Shown one piece after another: positions 9,414 through 17,503 of a stretch of DNA of 64,000 nt. The notes under the pieces are model-generated. The model ran no database searches. It saw only the letters and a list, made by a program, of their open reading frames with translations, and was not told the DNA's origin. The stretch is from the NCBI RefSeq assembly GCF_021043395.1, contig NZ_JAJNKE010000015.1:22361-86360 (forward strand), written 5' to 3'. The stretch is from Clostridium guangxiense. GTDB taxonomy: Bacteria > Bacillota > Clostridia > Clostridiales > Clostridiaceae. Position numbers and translations under genes: made by a program. Numbering within the stretch: the first letter of the stretch is position 1; every line of letters starts with the position of its first letter.

Positions 9414-10474
9414 AAAATATAAAAAAAATCATATCAATTTCCGCTGCACTAATGATAATTGTTTCAATGTTTACGGGCTGCAGCATAAAACCAGGTTCAG
9501 CTAAAGAAACCATTAATGTTTTTAACTGGGGAGAATATATCGATGAAGGTATAATAAAAGATTTCACACAAAAAACAGGTATAAAGGTAAACTATCAAAC
9601 CTTTTCAACCAACGAAGAAATGTACCAAAAAGTAAAATCTGGCACAAATAAATACGATCTTATCTGCCCATCAGATTATATGATTGACAGAATGATTAAA
9701 GAAGATCTTGTACAACCAATTAATTTTAAAAATCTGCCTAACTATTCTAATATAGATAGCAAATATAAAAATTTAAACTATGATCCTAAAAACAAATATT
9801 CAGTGCCATATATGTGGGGAACTATAGGAATAATCTATGATAAGACTCAAATTAAAGATAAAATAGATAGTTGGAATATACTTTGGAACACAAAATATAA
9901 AGGCAAAATTTTCATGTCAGATGACATGAGAAACTCTATAGGTGTTTCACTCAAGCGTTTAGGTTTCTCTGTTAACTCCACAAATAAAGAACAAATTAAT
10001 AAAGCAGCAGATGAGCTTATAAAGCAAAAACAAAATATGAATCCAGTTTATATAGGTGACGAAATAAAGGATTCTTTACGAAATGGCGAGAAACCAATTG
10101 GAGTTATTTATTCTGGAGATGCAGCTGTGCTTATGAAAGAAAAGCCTGGAAAACTTGAATATGTGATACCAAAGGAAGGTACAAATTTATGGTTTGACAG
10201 CTGGGTAATTCCCAAAAACGCTTCAAATAAAGTAGCAGCCGAGAAATTTCTTAACTTTTTGCTCGATGCAAAGGTCAATAAAAAGAATGTAGATTATATT
10301 GGCTATGGAACACCTAATAAAGCCACTTATTCTCTCTTAAAAAATGAAGAAAAAAATAACAAAGCTTCTTATCCAGATGATGCTTCTCTCAAAAATTCCG
10401 AAGTATTCACAGATCTCGGAAATACCAGAAAGTTTTACAACGATTCCTGGGTAAAAATAACTGCAAAGAAGTAA
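9410..10474 (+). CDS. potD: Spermidine/putrescine-binding lipoprotein PotD
   Basis: Extracellular polyamine-binding lipoprotein of 354 residues that feeds PotBC. A signal peptide of about 23 residues ends in the lipobox FTGC, so Cys24 would be lipidated. The mature part begins with the PotD-type INVFNWGEYID and contains the WDSW-like FDSWVIP segment of the family. Ribosome site AAGGAGG lies at the end of potC, with a 4-bp overlap. The last codon and stop (AAG TAA) run straight into the 63-bp tandem repeat, so the repeat has replaced or captured the native 3' end. Confidence 0.92.
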   Translation: MKNIKKIISISAALMIIVSMFTGCSIKPGSAKETINVFNWGEYIDEGIIKDFTQKTGIKVNYQTFSTNEEMYQKVKSGTNKYDLICPSDYMIDRMIKEDLVQPINFKNLPNYSNIDSKYKNLNYDPKNKYSVPYMWGTIGIIYDKTQIKDKIDSWNILWNTKYKGKIFMSDDMRNSIGVSLKRLGFSVNSTNKEQINKAADELIKQKQNMNPVYIGDEIKDSLRNGEKPIGVIYSGDAAVLMKEKPGKLEYVIPKEGTNLWFDSWVIPKNASNKVAAEKFLNFLLDAKVNKKNVDYIGYGTPNKATYSLLKNEEKNNKASYPDDASLKNSEVFTDLGNTRKFYNDSWVKITAKK

Positions 10475-10886
10475 ACATATAAGGGGTTTGGGTCTTCAGA
10501 CCCATTATCCTTCTTAACAAAATGCTATGCTCTCTTTATATATAAGGGGTTTGGGTCTTCAGACCCATTATCCTTCTTAACAAAATGTTATGCTCTCTTT
10601 ACATATAAGGGGTTTGGGTCTTCAGACCCATTATCCTTCTTAACAAAATGTTATGCTCTCTTTATATATAAGGGGTTTGGGTCTTCAGACCCATTATCCT
10701 TCTTAACAAGATGTTATGCTCTCTTTATATATAAGGGGTTTGGGTCTTCAGACCCATTATCCTTCTTAATAAAATGTTATGCTCTCTTTATGTATAAAGG
10801 GTTTGGGTCTTTAGACCCATTATCCTTCTAGAACCTTAAGTAAGCACTCTCCTAAAATTATCACTTAGATTTATTAATTTTATTTA
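10475..10886. repeat. Six tandem copies of a 63-bp hairpin unit plus family 1 tail
   Basis: Units begin at 10481, 10544, 10607, 10670, 10733 and 10796. The period is exactly 63 bp and copies differ at only a few positions; the last copy is partial and more diverged. Each contains AAGGGGTTTGGGTCTTCAGACCCATTATCCTTCTT, here split as AAGGGGTTTGGGTCTTCAG plus ACCCATTATCCTTCTT, giving a GGGTCT/AGACCC hairpin. After the last copy, AGAACCTTAAGTAAGCACTC continues as in the element near 41975-42000. The rest of this 584-bp gap holds only a terminator. Confidence 0.92.
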
Positions 10887-10926
10887 ATATTCCAAATGCT
10901 GCACATAAATAATATAATGCGAAAGC

Positions 10927-10961
10927 AAAAATAGGCGCTATTAACTTAACACCTATTTTTT
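10927..10961 (-). terminator. Rho-independent terminator
   Basis: AAAAATAGG and CCTATTTTT pair across about 16 bp, giving a U-rich tail on the minus strand. It lies downstream of the thiamine-binding-family gene at 11059-11361. The stem is nearly symmetrical, so it could also act on the plus strand. Confidence 0.6.
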
Positions 10962-11058
10962 AAGACAATTCAATTATAAATCTAATTCCATTATTCTATA
11001 TAATCAAATAATAACTTTCCAATTCCCTTTCTTACATTAAGCACTATTTTTTCATTAA

Positions 11059-11361
11059 TTACTTTAATTTCTCCCTAACAGAGTTTAGTTTTTGACTCAT
11101 AGTTGACTTTTTATCTCTTCTATCATCAATTTTTATGTAAGTTTCTACTCTTTTAGCTCCATTTTCAAAAGGAACCTCATGCATTCTTCTTATAACCTCT
11201 AAAATCACATCAAGCTCTCCTTCAAAAATTGTTCCCATTGGAGTAAGTTCATATTTTATTCTAGTCTCATCCTGAAGCACCTTTTCGCAAGCTGCAACAT
11301 AACTACTTAAACTTGTTGAACTTGTTCCAACAGGTACTATTGTAGCCTCTGCAATTGCCAT
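11059..11361 (-). CDS. MTH1187/UPF0045 family thiamine-binding-like protein
   Basis: Small soluble protein of about 100 residues. Family features: start MAIAEATIVPVGTSSTSLSSYVA, central LTPMGTIFEGELDVILEV, and then HEVPFENGAKRVETYIKIDDRRD. Members fold as ferredoxin-like barrels and some bind thiamine or related pyrimidines; the role here is not known. I start at the ATG spaced 8 bp from AAAGGA; an ATG three codons upstream would be too close. It follows a small lipoprotein gene on the same strand by about 22 bp, perhaps cotranscribed. Confidence 0.85.
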   Translation of the reverse strand: MAIAEATIVPVGTSSTSLSSYVAACEKVLQDETRIKYELTPMGTIFEGELDVILEVIRRMHEVPFENGAKRVETYIKIDDRRDKKSTMSQKLNSVREKLK

Positions 11362-11383
11362 ATCAATCATTCCTTTCTTAAGT

Positions 11384-11737
11384 TTATTTTTGGGCTTTCA
11401 CATTAACATTTCCTTTAAATCTATCTAAGCTAACTCTAAGAATGTATTCTCCGGTTTTATTTATTTTTATCTTTCTATTTCCTTTTGAATTTGTCTCAAA
11501 GTTCTTTATTACATCTTTATTTATATCAATTAATTGTATTTCTAAATCTCCCTTTTCAACCTTGGAGTCATATTTAATATTAATCTTATCACCTTTTTGT
11601 GCTGAAAAACTTACACTTGAATTTTCTGTAATCCTTGAACTGCATCTCCTACTTATACTTGCTTCAGTAGTATTACACCCTGATAATAAAATGAGCAAAG
11701 ATGATAATAAAAAGATTGTAATCATATCTTTTTTCAT
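11384..11737 (-). CDS. Small lipoprotein of unknown function
   Basis: Predicted lipoprotein of 117 residues. A charged N terminus and hydrophobic stretch end in the lipobox LLSGC, so the mature protein would be membrane-anchored outside the cell. The mature part alternates short charged beta-like segments (KGDLEIQLIDINKDVIKNFETN) and ends LRVSLDRFKGNVNVKAQK, resembling the beta-sandwich of small secreted proteins. No enzyme motif seen. The start ATG is chosen because GAGGG lies 8 bp upstream; an ATG five codons earlier overlaps that site. Confidence 0.7.
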   Translation of the reverse strand: MKKDMITIFLLSSLLILLSGCNTTEASISRRCSSRITENSSVSFSAQKGDKINIKYDSKVEKGDLEIQLIDINKDVIKNFETNSKGNRKIKINKTGEYILRVSLDRFKGNVNVKAQK

Positions 11738-11901
11738 TAATATATCCCTCATTTATATATTTATCCGATACCAATGTTACCATATTATAGAAGTATTAAC
11801 AAGTACATTATGCTTTAAATATTCATATAATGCGCCATAATCAAGACCGTAAAACAACGCTGCAATCACTAAAGCTAAATACAACCTATATTGCCACACA
11901 C

Positions 11902-11930
11902 AAAAAAGCCCCCCTTTCGGTTGGCTTTTT
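11902..11930 (-). terminator. Terminator after subtilase gene
   Basis: AAAAAAGCC and GGCTTTTT form a stem with a short loop; on the minus strand it ends in a T run. It sits about 40 bp past the stop of the subtilisin-like protease. Confidence 0.75.
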
Positions 11931-11969
11931 CCATGCTTAAAATCCAGTATTTCTGCTATTATTACTTCA

Positions 11970-13373
11970 TCATTTTAGTAAATTATAAGCATTTACTAAC
12001 CCATGCCCATAATATTCTCCAGAAGGGTCATTATCTAACTTTTCGCAACTCTTATATATTTTTTTAGATATTTCCTTCGGTCCAATATTGCCATATTTAC
12101 ATATTGTAAGTGCTGCTATAGCTGAAACCTTTGGAGTTGCCATAGAAGTGCCCGCAGCAAAAGCATATCCTCCATTAATGTATGAACTTAAACATAAATC
12201 ATAATAATCAGATCCATCAGCATTTAAAAGATCTCCACCAGGTGCTGTTACATCTACAAAGTTTTCTCCATAATTAGAATATGAAGCTAATTTATTAGTT
12301 GGTCCAACAGCTGAAACCCCTATAACACCTTTAACAGTTCCCGGCAATTCATATCCTAATCCTTCATAAGTAAATGACTTATCAGTAGTCGTACTATTTA
12401 TATAGTTTGTAACGCTTTTTTTATCATGACAATTTAGCGCTTCATTCCCTGCTGCTGCAACTACAACTACATTACGATCTATAGCATATTGGATAGCACG
12501 CTTATATATCTCCATATCTGCTAAGTCATTTCCTACTCTTTTTACCTCCCCAGTCTGAGGGTTTTTCCAAAAGCATTTTCCTTTTAATCCATAACCGCCT
12601 AAGCTTAAACTAATAACATTAACTCCATCATCTGTCGCTTTAATTATGGCAGCAACTATAATTGATGTATCAGTAGTATCTTCTTTTCCAAAAACTCTGT
12701 AAGATTTAATTCCAATATTAGGAGCAACACCTTTTATCCTTCCGTTTCCTGCTATTGTTCCAGCTACATGAGTACCATGACCATTTCTATCTTGTATGTC
12801 ATTCTTATCTCCCGTTTCAGTATTATCACCATTGTATCCAGATGGCACAAAATTTTCTCCACCCAATATATTTGCCTTTAAATCAGGATGATTCTCATCT
12901 ACGCCTGTATCTACTATTCCCACAACTACATTATGATTTCCAGTTCCAAGTTTATAGCTTTCTCCATTATTAGTTACTTTTTTTATATCCCACTGATATT
13001 TTTCATATAAATCTGCAGTTTCACTTGAAACACTCTTTTCTTCATTATAGTTTACAACCTTTTCAGATGGTAATTTCATTTCTAGTGAAGGAGAAATAGA
13101 ATCTACACCTTCGCAATTTAAAATCTTTGGTACTAACGCATCACTACATTTAATTTTTAGAGCACCAATTTCGGGAAATTCAGAAAGAACTTGTCCACCA
13201 TTTTGGGTGACTAGTTTTTCTACATCATAGTTAATACTATGATTACTGAACGTGATTGATAAATCAATATTATTAGTTGATATAGTCTCAGCATTAACAA
13301 AATAGTTAGGTTTAGCTATCATACAAATAGTCAAAACAAGTAAGAAACACAGACATTTTTTAATTTTTTTCAT
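11970..13373 (-). CDS. Secreted subtilisin-like serine protease (S8)
   Basis: Secreted peptidase of 467 residues. A signal peptide (KKIKKCLCFLLVLTICMIA, cleaved near 28) is followed by an inhibitor I9-like propeptide to about residue 110. The catalytic triad is intact: D155 in GIVDTGVDENHPDL, H199 in NGHGTHVAGTIAG, and S410 in GTSMATPKVSA. The oxyanion Asn is in AAAGNEALNC. Several Cys occur in the catalytic domain, which is less usual for clostridial subtilases. The gene is monocistronic between a palindromic upstream region and a terminator. Role is extracellular protein breakdown; a sporulation or toxin-processing role is not indicated. Confidence 0.93.
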   Translation of the reverse strand: MKKIKKCLCFLLVLTICMIAKPNYFVNAETISTNNIDLSITFSNHSINYDVEKLVTQNGGQVLSEFPEIGALKIKCSDALVPKILNCEGVDSISPSLEMKLPSEKVVNYNEEKSVSSETADLYEKYQWDIKKVTNNGESYKLGTGNHNVVVGIVDTGVDENHPDLKANILGGENFVPSGYNGDNTETGDKNDIQDRNGHGTHVAGTIAGNGRIKGVAPNIGIKSYRVFGKEDTTDTSIIVAAIIKATDDGVNVISLSLGGYGLKGKCFWKNPQTGEVKRVGNDLADMEIYKRAIQYAIDRNVVVVAAAGNEALNCHDKKSVTNYINSTTTDKSFTYEGLGYELPGTVKGVIGVSAVGPTNKLASYSNYGENFVDVTAPGGDLLNADGSDYYDLCLSSYINGGYAFAAGTSMATPKVSAIAALTICKYGNIGPKEISKKIYKSCEKLDNDPSGEYYGHGLVNAYNLLK

Positions 13374-13439
13374 TTTGATCCCCCTTTATTTAGTAAATTA
13401 CTAATTTTACTCTAATTATACATTGTTATTACTTATATG

Positions 13440-13455
13440 TAAATACATGTATTTA
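13440..13455. promoter_or_regulatory. Perfect palindrome upstream of subtilase gene
   Basis: TAAATACATGTATTTA is a perfect 16-bp palindrome, about 67 bp before the protease start and near AT-rich promoter-like sequence. It may be an operator; the binding protein is unknown. Confidence 0.35.
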
Positions 13456-13577
13456 TATTGATTATAAATACAAAAACAAAAGGGACTGGCGCATTAACAA
13501 TCATTTAGTATAACATTTATAAATCTACATTCGTACATAATATTTAATGTTCATTTGTAATCCATTCATTTAGTTTT

Positions 13578-14000
13578 TTATAATGTTTCCTCATCATTTT
13601 CTTGTAAAAAAATTTCTTTTAAGGATTTGATTCCTTCATTCCCTGCCTTTTTCCCTATGTTTACCAAATCTTTAACATTAGAAAAAGCTCTAGCACCATA
13701 TACTTCAAGCAGCATTGGCAAATTAACACCAGTAACTATATCCATGTTTTTGTTTTCAGTAACTACTCTACTTGCTGCATTAAACGGACTTCCTCCAAAT
13801 AAATCTACCATAAAAAGTATTCCATCCTTGCAGTCTAATTTTTCTATTTCCCTTTTGTATTTTTTTAAAAGATCATCAGGTCCCTCACCTGGTTTAAAAG
13901 TAACCGCTGAAACATTTTCTTGCTTTCCAAATATCATTTCAGCAGATTTTAATATCTCCTGTGAAAAATCTCCATGAGTTCCAACTATTATTGCTACCAT
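13578..14000 (-). CDS. PTS mannose-family EIIA component
   Basis: Stand-alone EIIA domain of 140 residues. The start VAIIVGTHGDFSQEILKSAE carries the phosphoryl-accepting His9, and FMVDLFGGSPFNAASRV is the second family signature. It would take phosphate from HPr and pass it to a mannose/fructose-type EIIB. No EIIB, EIIC or EIID gene is nearby. What lies upstream is the decayed remains of a LevR/ManR-type regulator, so this looks like the surviving member of a lost PTS locus and may now be regulatory. Ribosome site GGAGGTG precedes the ATG. Confidence 0.88.
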   Translation of the reverse strand: MVAIIVGTHGDFSQEILKSAEMIFGKQENVSAVTFKPGEGPDDLLKKYKREIEKLDCKDGILFMVDLFGGSPFNAASRVVTENKNMDIVTGVNLPMLLEVYGARAFSNVKDLVNIGKKAGNEGIKSLKEIFLQENDEETL

Positions 14001-14169
14001 GTTTGCACCTCCAATTTATAAATGATGCCTATTTACCATTATTTTCAACAATTATTGTGCCAAGTAAGTGTATAGAAAAAATTTTTTCCCTATTTGCATT
14101 AATAAAATAACACAGAAAAATAATATTAAACATTTATTATTTTCCTGTGCTTTTAAAAAGTAAGCTATT

Positions 14170-14640
14170 GAATTTTATCAAATCTCTTCTGCTAAATAAA
14201 ATATTCCCTCATCTGTTAATGCTGTATTTAAAGCTTTTTTTATATTACATTTAACTCTTTAATTATATTGGTCTTTTTATATTTAGCTTTTTTAGATGTC
14301 CATTATACTTTAATCCATGCTTTGTTTCCACAGAAAAACTTTTACTTTCTATTATATTCACGAGTATTTCTTCTCAACGCCCATCAATTAATTCTTCAGT
14401 TGAAATAAAAGGTCCCTTGATTTTAGGGTTTATACTCCAACAGAAACAATTATTTTATACTATCTCCAATGTTGGCCGCACTTATATGAAAACCTCTATT
14501 TGAACTTTTTTAGTATTTAGAATAATATTTTCAACCAATTCTTTTAATCTCAAAGCTGTTCCTTCCCCTGTAGAACAAACTATGGCAATAGCCTTCACTG
14601 CTTCTTCTTCAACTTTTTTTCCTCAAACTACTACTTCCTA
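14170..14640 (-). pseudogene. Remnant of LevR/ManR-type PTS regulator
   Basis: No intact frame in this 850-bp gap, but the minus strand keeps recognisable pieces. AIAIVCSTGEGTALRLKELV (around 14530-14610) matches the TGEGTA-x-x-LK motif of sigma54-dependent LevR regulators. A later piece reads SVGVINPKIKGPFISTEELI (around 14380-14450), and the tail reads LTDEGIFYLAEEI before a stop near 14175. These are in different frames and separated by stops, so the gene is dead. Its position directly upstream of the EIIA gene is the usual one for this regulator. The remaining 14650-14850 shows nothing recognisable. Confidence 0.6.
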
Positions 14641-14850
14641 GAGTTAATACATTTACTACAATCAGAGATAAAATATATTAAACTTAATAAAATTTTCTCA
14701 CCATTCACCTACTTTGTCAAGAATAACGATTTACTTCGATAGTTTTAATTAAAGCTTAAAAAGCATGAAAATTTTATTTATAACATAACTCATTTAAAAA
14801 ATAAATATACCAGCTAAAAATGATTTTAAGACAATATTCTCAATGCATGT

Positions 14851-16047
14851 CTATTTTGAAAAAACAAAATCAATATCTTTAACTATAATTTTATCTATAT
14901 ATCCCCCTTGTACCATATCGTTCATTATACTCATAACTGTATCATGTTCTAAAGGTTTCCTATATGGTCTTTCTTCTGTAAGCGCTTGATAGATATCTAT
15001 GCACCCCATTAATCTTGAATTAAAATCTAGCTCGTCTCCATTTTTTCCATAAGGGTAGCCAAAACCATTTAATTTTTCATGATGGTTTGAAGCCCATTCT
15101 GTTATATCTTCGAAACCATTGATTTGTGACAAAGCTGCTCTAGTATAATAAGTATGAGATTTTATCATATAAAACTCATCTTCAGTAAGCTTTTTAGGAC
15201 TGTCAAGTATACTATTGGGAATAGCAAGCTTGCCTAAGTCATGTAAATTAGCAGCAATAATGAGCTTTATTTTCTGCTCTTTATCATACTCATAATAATC
15301 AGCCATAGTAGCAGCTTTTTCTGCAATTCCTTTAGAATGCCTTCTCGTAAATTTTGACTTTGAGTCTATTATTCTTGAAAAAACATCAGTTATATTAAGT
15401 ATTTCCTCTAAACTTAAATCTAAATAAAATTCATTCATTCTGCTATTTAATGCCATATCTATAAAATTATTTTTCAAATCTAGTATAAAACTTTCATTAT
15501 TCAATATTTCTAAAAATATGCTGCATATTTCTGGATTAAATATTTTTCCACCCATCTCTTTTACAAAATTACATATTTCTCTTCTGTTATTAGCATCTAT
15601 TTTATCAAGTTCAAATTTATTTTCCAAATAGTCATTAAAAAATATAATTTGTGATATTAACGGAATTTCAGATCCCTTAAGCCTATAAAATCCGCTTCCA
15701 TCATATGCTTCATGGTGATACCTTATTATATTTTTCCTTTTCTTTAAAAATGGGTAATTCACGATATTATTTTCCCCTATTATGCAGTGATCTATTCTAT
15801 GTTCTTCTTCATTTATTTCGCCTTTCAAGCTATTACTGCTTGCCTCACATATACCATTATCATGTAAAATAGCAAGTGAAACTATATCATATAAGTCTTT
15901 ATTTTTAAACCCCATTTTTTCAGCTATTCTTAAAGATGCGTATGCAACTCTTTTACCATGATTTGTACTTCTTCCTCTTATATCTATTTCAACAAAATCA
16001 AGCGCAAGTGAGATAGCCATTAAAAACTGATTTAAGCTAAATTTCAT
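14851..16047 (-). CDS. Tandem HD / HD-GYP domain protein
   Basis: Protein of 398 residues with two HD hydrolase modules. The second (about 205-390) is HD-GYP: LHDLGKLAIPNSIL supplies the metal ligands and HHEKLNGFGYP carries the GYP triad, so it is a likely cyclic-di-GMP phosphodiesterase. The first (about 25-150) is related but degenerate: LAILHDNG and later HHEAYDGSGFY, with GYP replaced. It has no membrane segment or receiver domain. The start lacks a good ribosome site. Instead a perfect 11-bp hairpin and a short frame with a good GAGGTG site lie directly upstream, suggesting controlled or coupled translation. Confidence 0.85.
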   Translation of the reverse strand: MKFSLNQFLMAISLALDFVEIDIRGRSTNHGKRVAYASLRIAEKMGFKNKDLYDIVSLAILHDNGICEASSNSLKGEINEEEHRIDHCIIGENNIVNYPFLKKRKNIIRYHHEAYDGSGFYRLKGSEIPLISQIIFFNDYLENKFELDKIDANNRREICNFVKEMGGKIFNPEICSIFLEILNNESFILDLKNNFIDMALNSRMNEFYLDLSLEEILNITDVFSRIIDSKSKFTRRHSKGIAEKAATMADYYEYDKEQKIKLIIAANLHDLGKLAIPNSILDSPKKLTEDEFYMIKSHTYYTRAALSQINGFEDITEWASNHHEKLNGFGYPYGKNGDELDFNSRLMGCIDIYQALTEERPYRKPLEHDTVMSIMNDMVQGGYIDKIIVKDIDFVFSK

Positions 16048-16093
16048 AAATTATCTTTAGTGAGAGAGTATATAACAAGTACCAAACTCTCAC
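16037..16093 (-). CDS. Possible 18-residue leader peptide
   Basis: A GTG start placed about 7 bases after GAGGTG opens an 18-codon frame (MRVWYLLYTLSLKIIYEI) that ends 11 bases inside the HD-GYP gene. It spans both arms of the 16056-16097 hairpin. Coupling through this frame would explain the weak ribosome site of the HD-GYP gene. No homology is known and chance is possible. Confidence 0.3.
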   Translation of the reverse strand: MRVWYLLYTLSLKIIYEI

Positions 16094-16097
16094 TAAA
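16056..16097 (-). promoter_or_regulatory. Hairpin in leader of HD-GYP gene
   Basis: TTTAGTGAGAG and CTCTCACTAAA form a perfect 11-bp stem around a 20-base loop. It ends 8 bases before the ATG at 16047, so it could hide the translation start region or be a protein-binding operator. Confidence 0.5.
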
Positions 16098-16261
16098 ACT
16101 CACCTCTTTTCTTTTTATACTATTTTCTATGTATAACATGTTAATAACTTTGTTGACAATTCATCCTATAAGAAGATAGCAAACCAACTTATACTTCGCA
16201 TTATGCTTAATTTCTACGTTTTTTTGTGTAGGGTATCTTCTTAAATATGCAATAAAGATAT

Positions 16262-16786
16262 TCAGAATCTCATTCTCACCATAAACAAATAATATAATAT
16301 ACAAGGTAATCCGATAGCAGATAGTATTGCAATTGCAGCATATACTTTTTTCTCATCTCGTAATATAAACAATAAAAACTTATACCCTAAAATACCAATC
16401 AGCCCACCCAAACAATTTAAAATTATATCATCAATATCTGATGCTCCAATGCCTGAAAGCCCCTGAATGATTTCAACAAACAAACTTACTATAAATATAA
16501 ACAACAAGTTGGTTATTACTCTTTTATTATTTTTGAATAATGACAAATATGTACCAAGGGGAACAAAAATAACTATATTGCCAACCACATTACTAAAAGC
16601 AAATGCTTTTATATTCGCCGATCTGCCAGATATATATTCCATTATACTATAAAAAGGAATGAGATTAATTGACCTATGCTCCAAATGCGAAATTCTTGAT
16701 AAGAACAATATTTTAATTAGCAAAAGTATATAACAAATGAAAACACCATATAAAAAAACTGTTTTAATTCTCTCTCGTTTATTCAT
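16262..16786 (-). CDS. VanZ-family membrane protein
   Basis: Membrane protein of 174 residues with about five hydrophobic helices. VanZ-like features are NLIPFYSI after helix 1, NVVGNIVIFVPLGTYLSL, and EIIQGLSGIGASDIDDIILNCLGGLIG, which carries the conserved acidic and Asn residues. VanZ confers low-level teicoplanin resistance in enterococci, but most members have unknown roles at the envelope. Start ATG after GGAGG is preferred. It lies next to an L,D-transpeptidase and close to VanR/VanS-like regulators, which fits a cell-wall context. About 200 bp upstream of the HD-GYP gene there is only a long 9-bp inverted repeat (16170/16243). Confidence 0.85.
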   Translation of the reverse strand: MNKRERIKTVFLYGVFICYILLLIKILFLSRISHLEHRSINLIPFYSIMEYISGRSANIKAFAFSNVVGNIVIFVPLGTYLSLFKNNKRVITNLLFIFIVSLFVEIIQGLSGIGASDIDDIILNCLGGLIGILGYKFLLFILRDEKKVYAAIAILSAIGLPCILYYLFMVRMRF

Positions 16787-16926
16787 AATACCTCCATTTT
16801 TCATTTTATCCCTGCTTATTCTCTAATATTTAGTTTATAAATGATCTTCAGGCAGTATATTTATTCACAAATCAGCGCATTCATAAATATTATGTTTATA
16901 TAGTTATTTTTTAGGAGTCAAAAATA

Positions 16927-17304
16927 ATGTTTTATTGTTTATATCCATATACTAATGCTTATAGAGCTGCATATCGTATACTTATAAATACAAATACTCA
17001 CAGACTTACCTTATTTAATAATAATTCCATTTACAAAACATATACGGTTGCCACAGGAAAACCATCTACACCAACCCCTAAAGGAACTTTTAAAATAGTT
17101 AACCGTGCTATAAATCCCGGTGGTCCCTTTGGCGCAAGATGGCTTGGCCTAAATGCACCAAACGGAGATTACGGAATCCATGGTACAAACAATCCCTCTT
17201 CTATCGGAAAGAGTGTTTCCAATGGCTGCATACGAATGTTTAACGAGCAAGTTATTGAACTTAGTAGCCTTGTCCCTATAGGGACTTTGGTTACAATAAT
17301 ATAA
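16927..17304 (+). CDS. L,D-transpeptidase (YkuD domain)
   Basis: Single-domain YkuD enzyme of 125 residues, which would form 3-3 cross-links or attach proteins to peptidoglycan. The domain begins ILINTNTHRLTLFNNN. The catalytic motif is HGTNNPSSIGKSVSNGCIRM, with catalytic Cys in NGC preceded by the conserved His and Ser. It has no signal peptide, membrane segment or LysM repeat, so export is unclear; some clostridial and Bacillus YkuD enzymes are spore-associated. Ribosome site AGGAG precedes the ATG. It is the only plus-strand gene in this envelope cluster. A family 1 repeat end follows directly after the stop. Confidence 0.88.
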   Translation: MFYCLYPYTNAYRAAYRILINTNTHRLTLFNNNSIYKTYTVATGKPSTPTPKGTFKIVNRAINPGGPFGARWLGLNAPNGDYGIHGTNNPSSIGKSVSNGCIRMFNEQVIELSSLVPIGTLVTII

Positions 17305-17307
17305 AAA

Positions 17308-17345
17308 TTGCGAAATAATACTGCTTTGTAACATTAAAAAGATTC
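17308..17345. repeat. Family 1 repeat terminus
   Basis: TTGCGAAATAATACTGCTTT and then GTAACATTAAAAAGATTC match the inverted copy at 4088-4130 almost base for base. Only the end of the element is present here. Confidence 0.6.
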
Positions 17346-17446
17346 TATGTAACCAATTAAATTTTTGTACTATATATGATATAGCTATTAAATTCTATTG
17401 TCTAATTATGTTTATTATCTCAAAATGGCATCAGCAATAAGCTTTA

Positions 17447-17470
17447 GATTTTCTGCAAAAACAGAAAATC
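17447..17470. terminator. Hairpin between convergent genes
   Basis: GATTTTCTG and CAGAAAATC form a perfect 9-bp stem with a 6-base loop, between the L,D-transpeptidase and the convergent amidase-like gene. No long T run follows, so termination is only suspected. Confidence 0.4.
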
Positions 17471-17503
17471 ATCCTTCACTCTACTTTTTACTCTGTATTT
17501 AAG

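Noticed and set aside
10475..10830. CRISPR-like regular repeat array
   Set aside because: Whole 63-bp units are repeated, with no unique spacers and no cas genes; it is a tandem duplication of a hairpin module.
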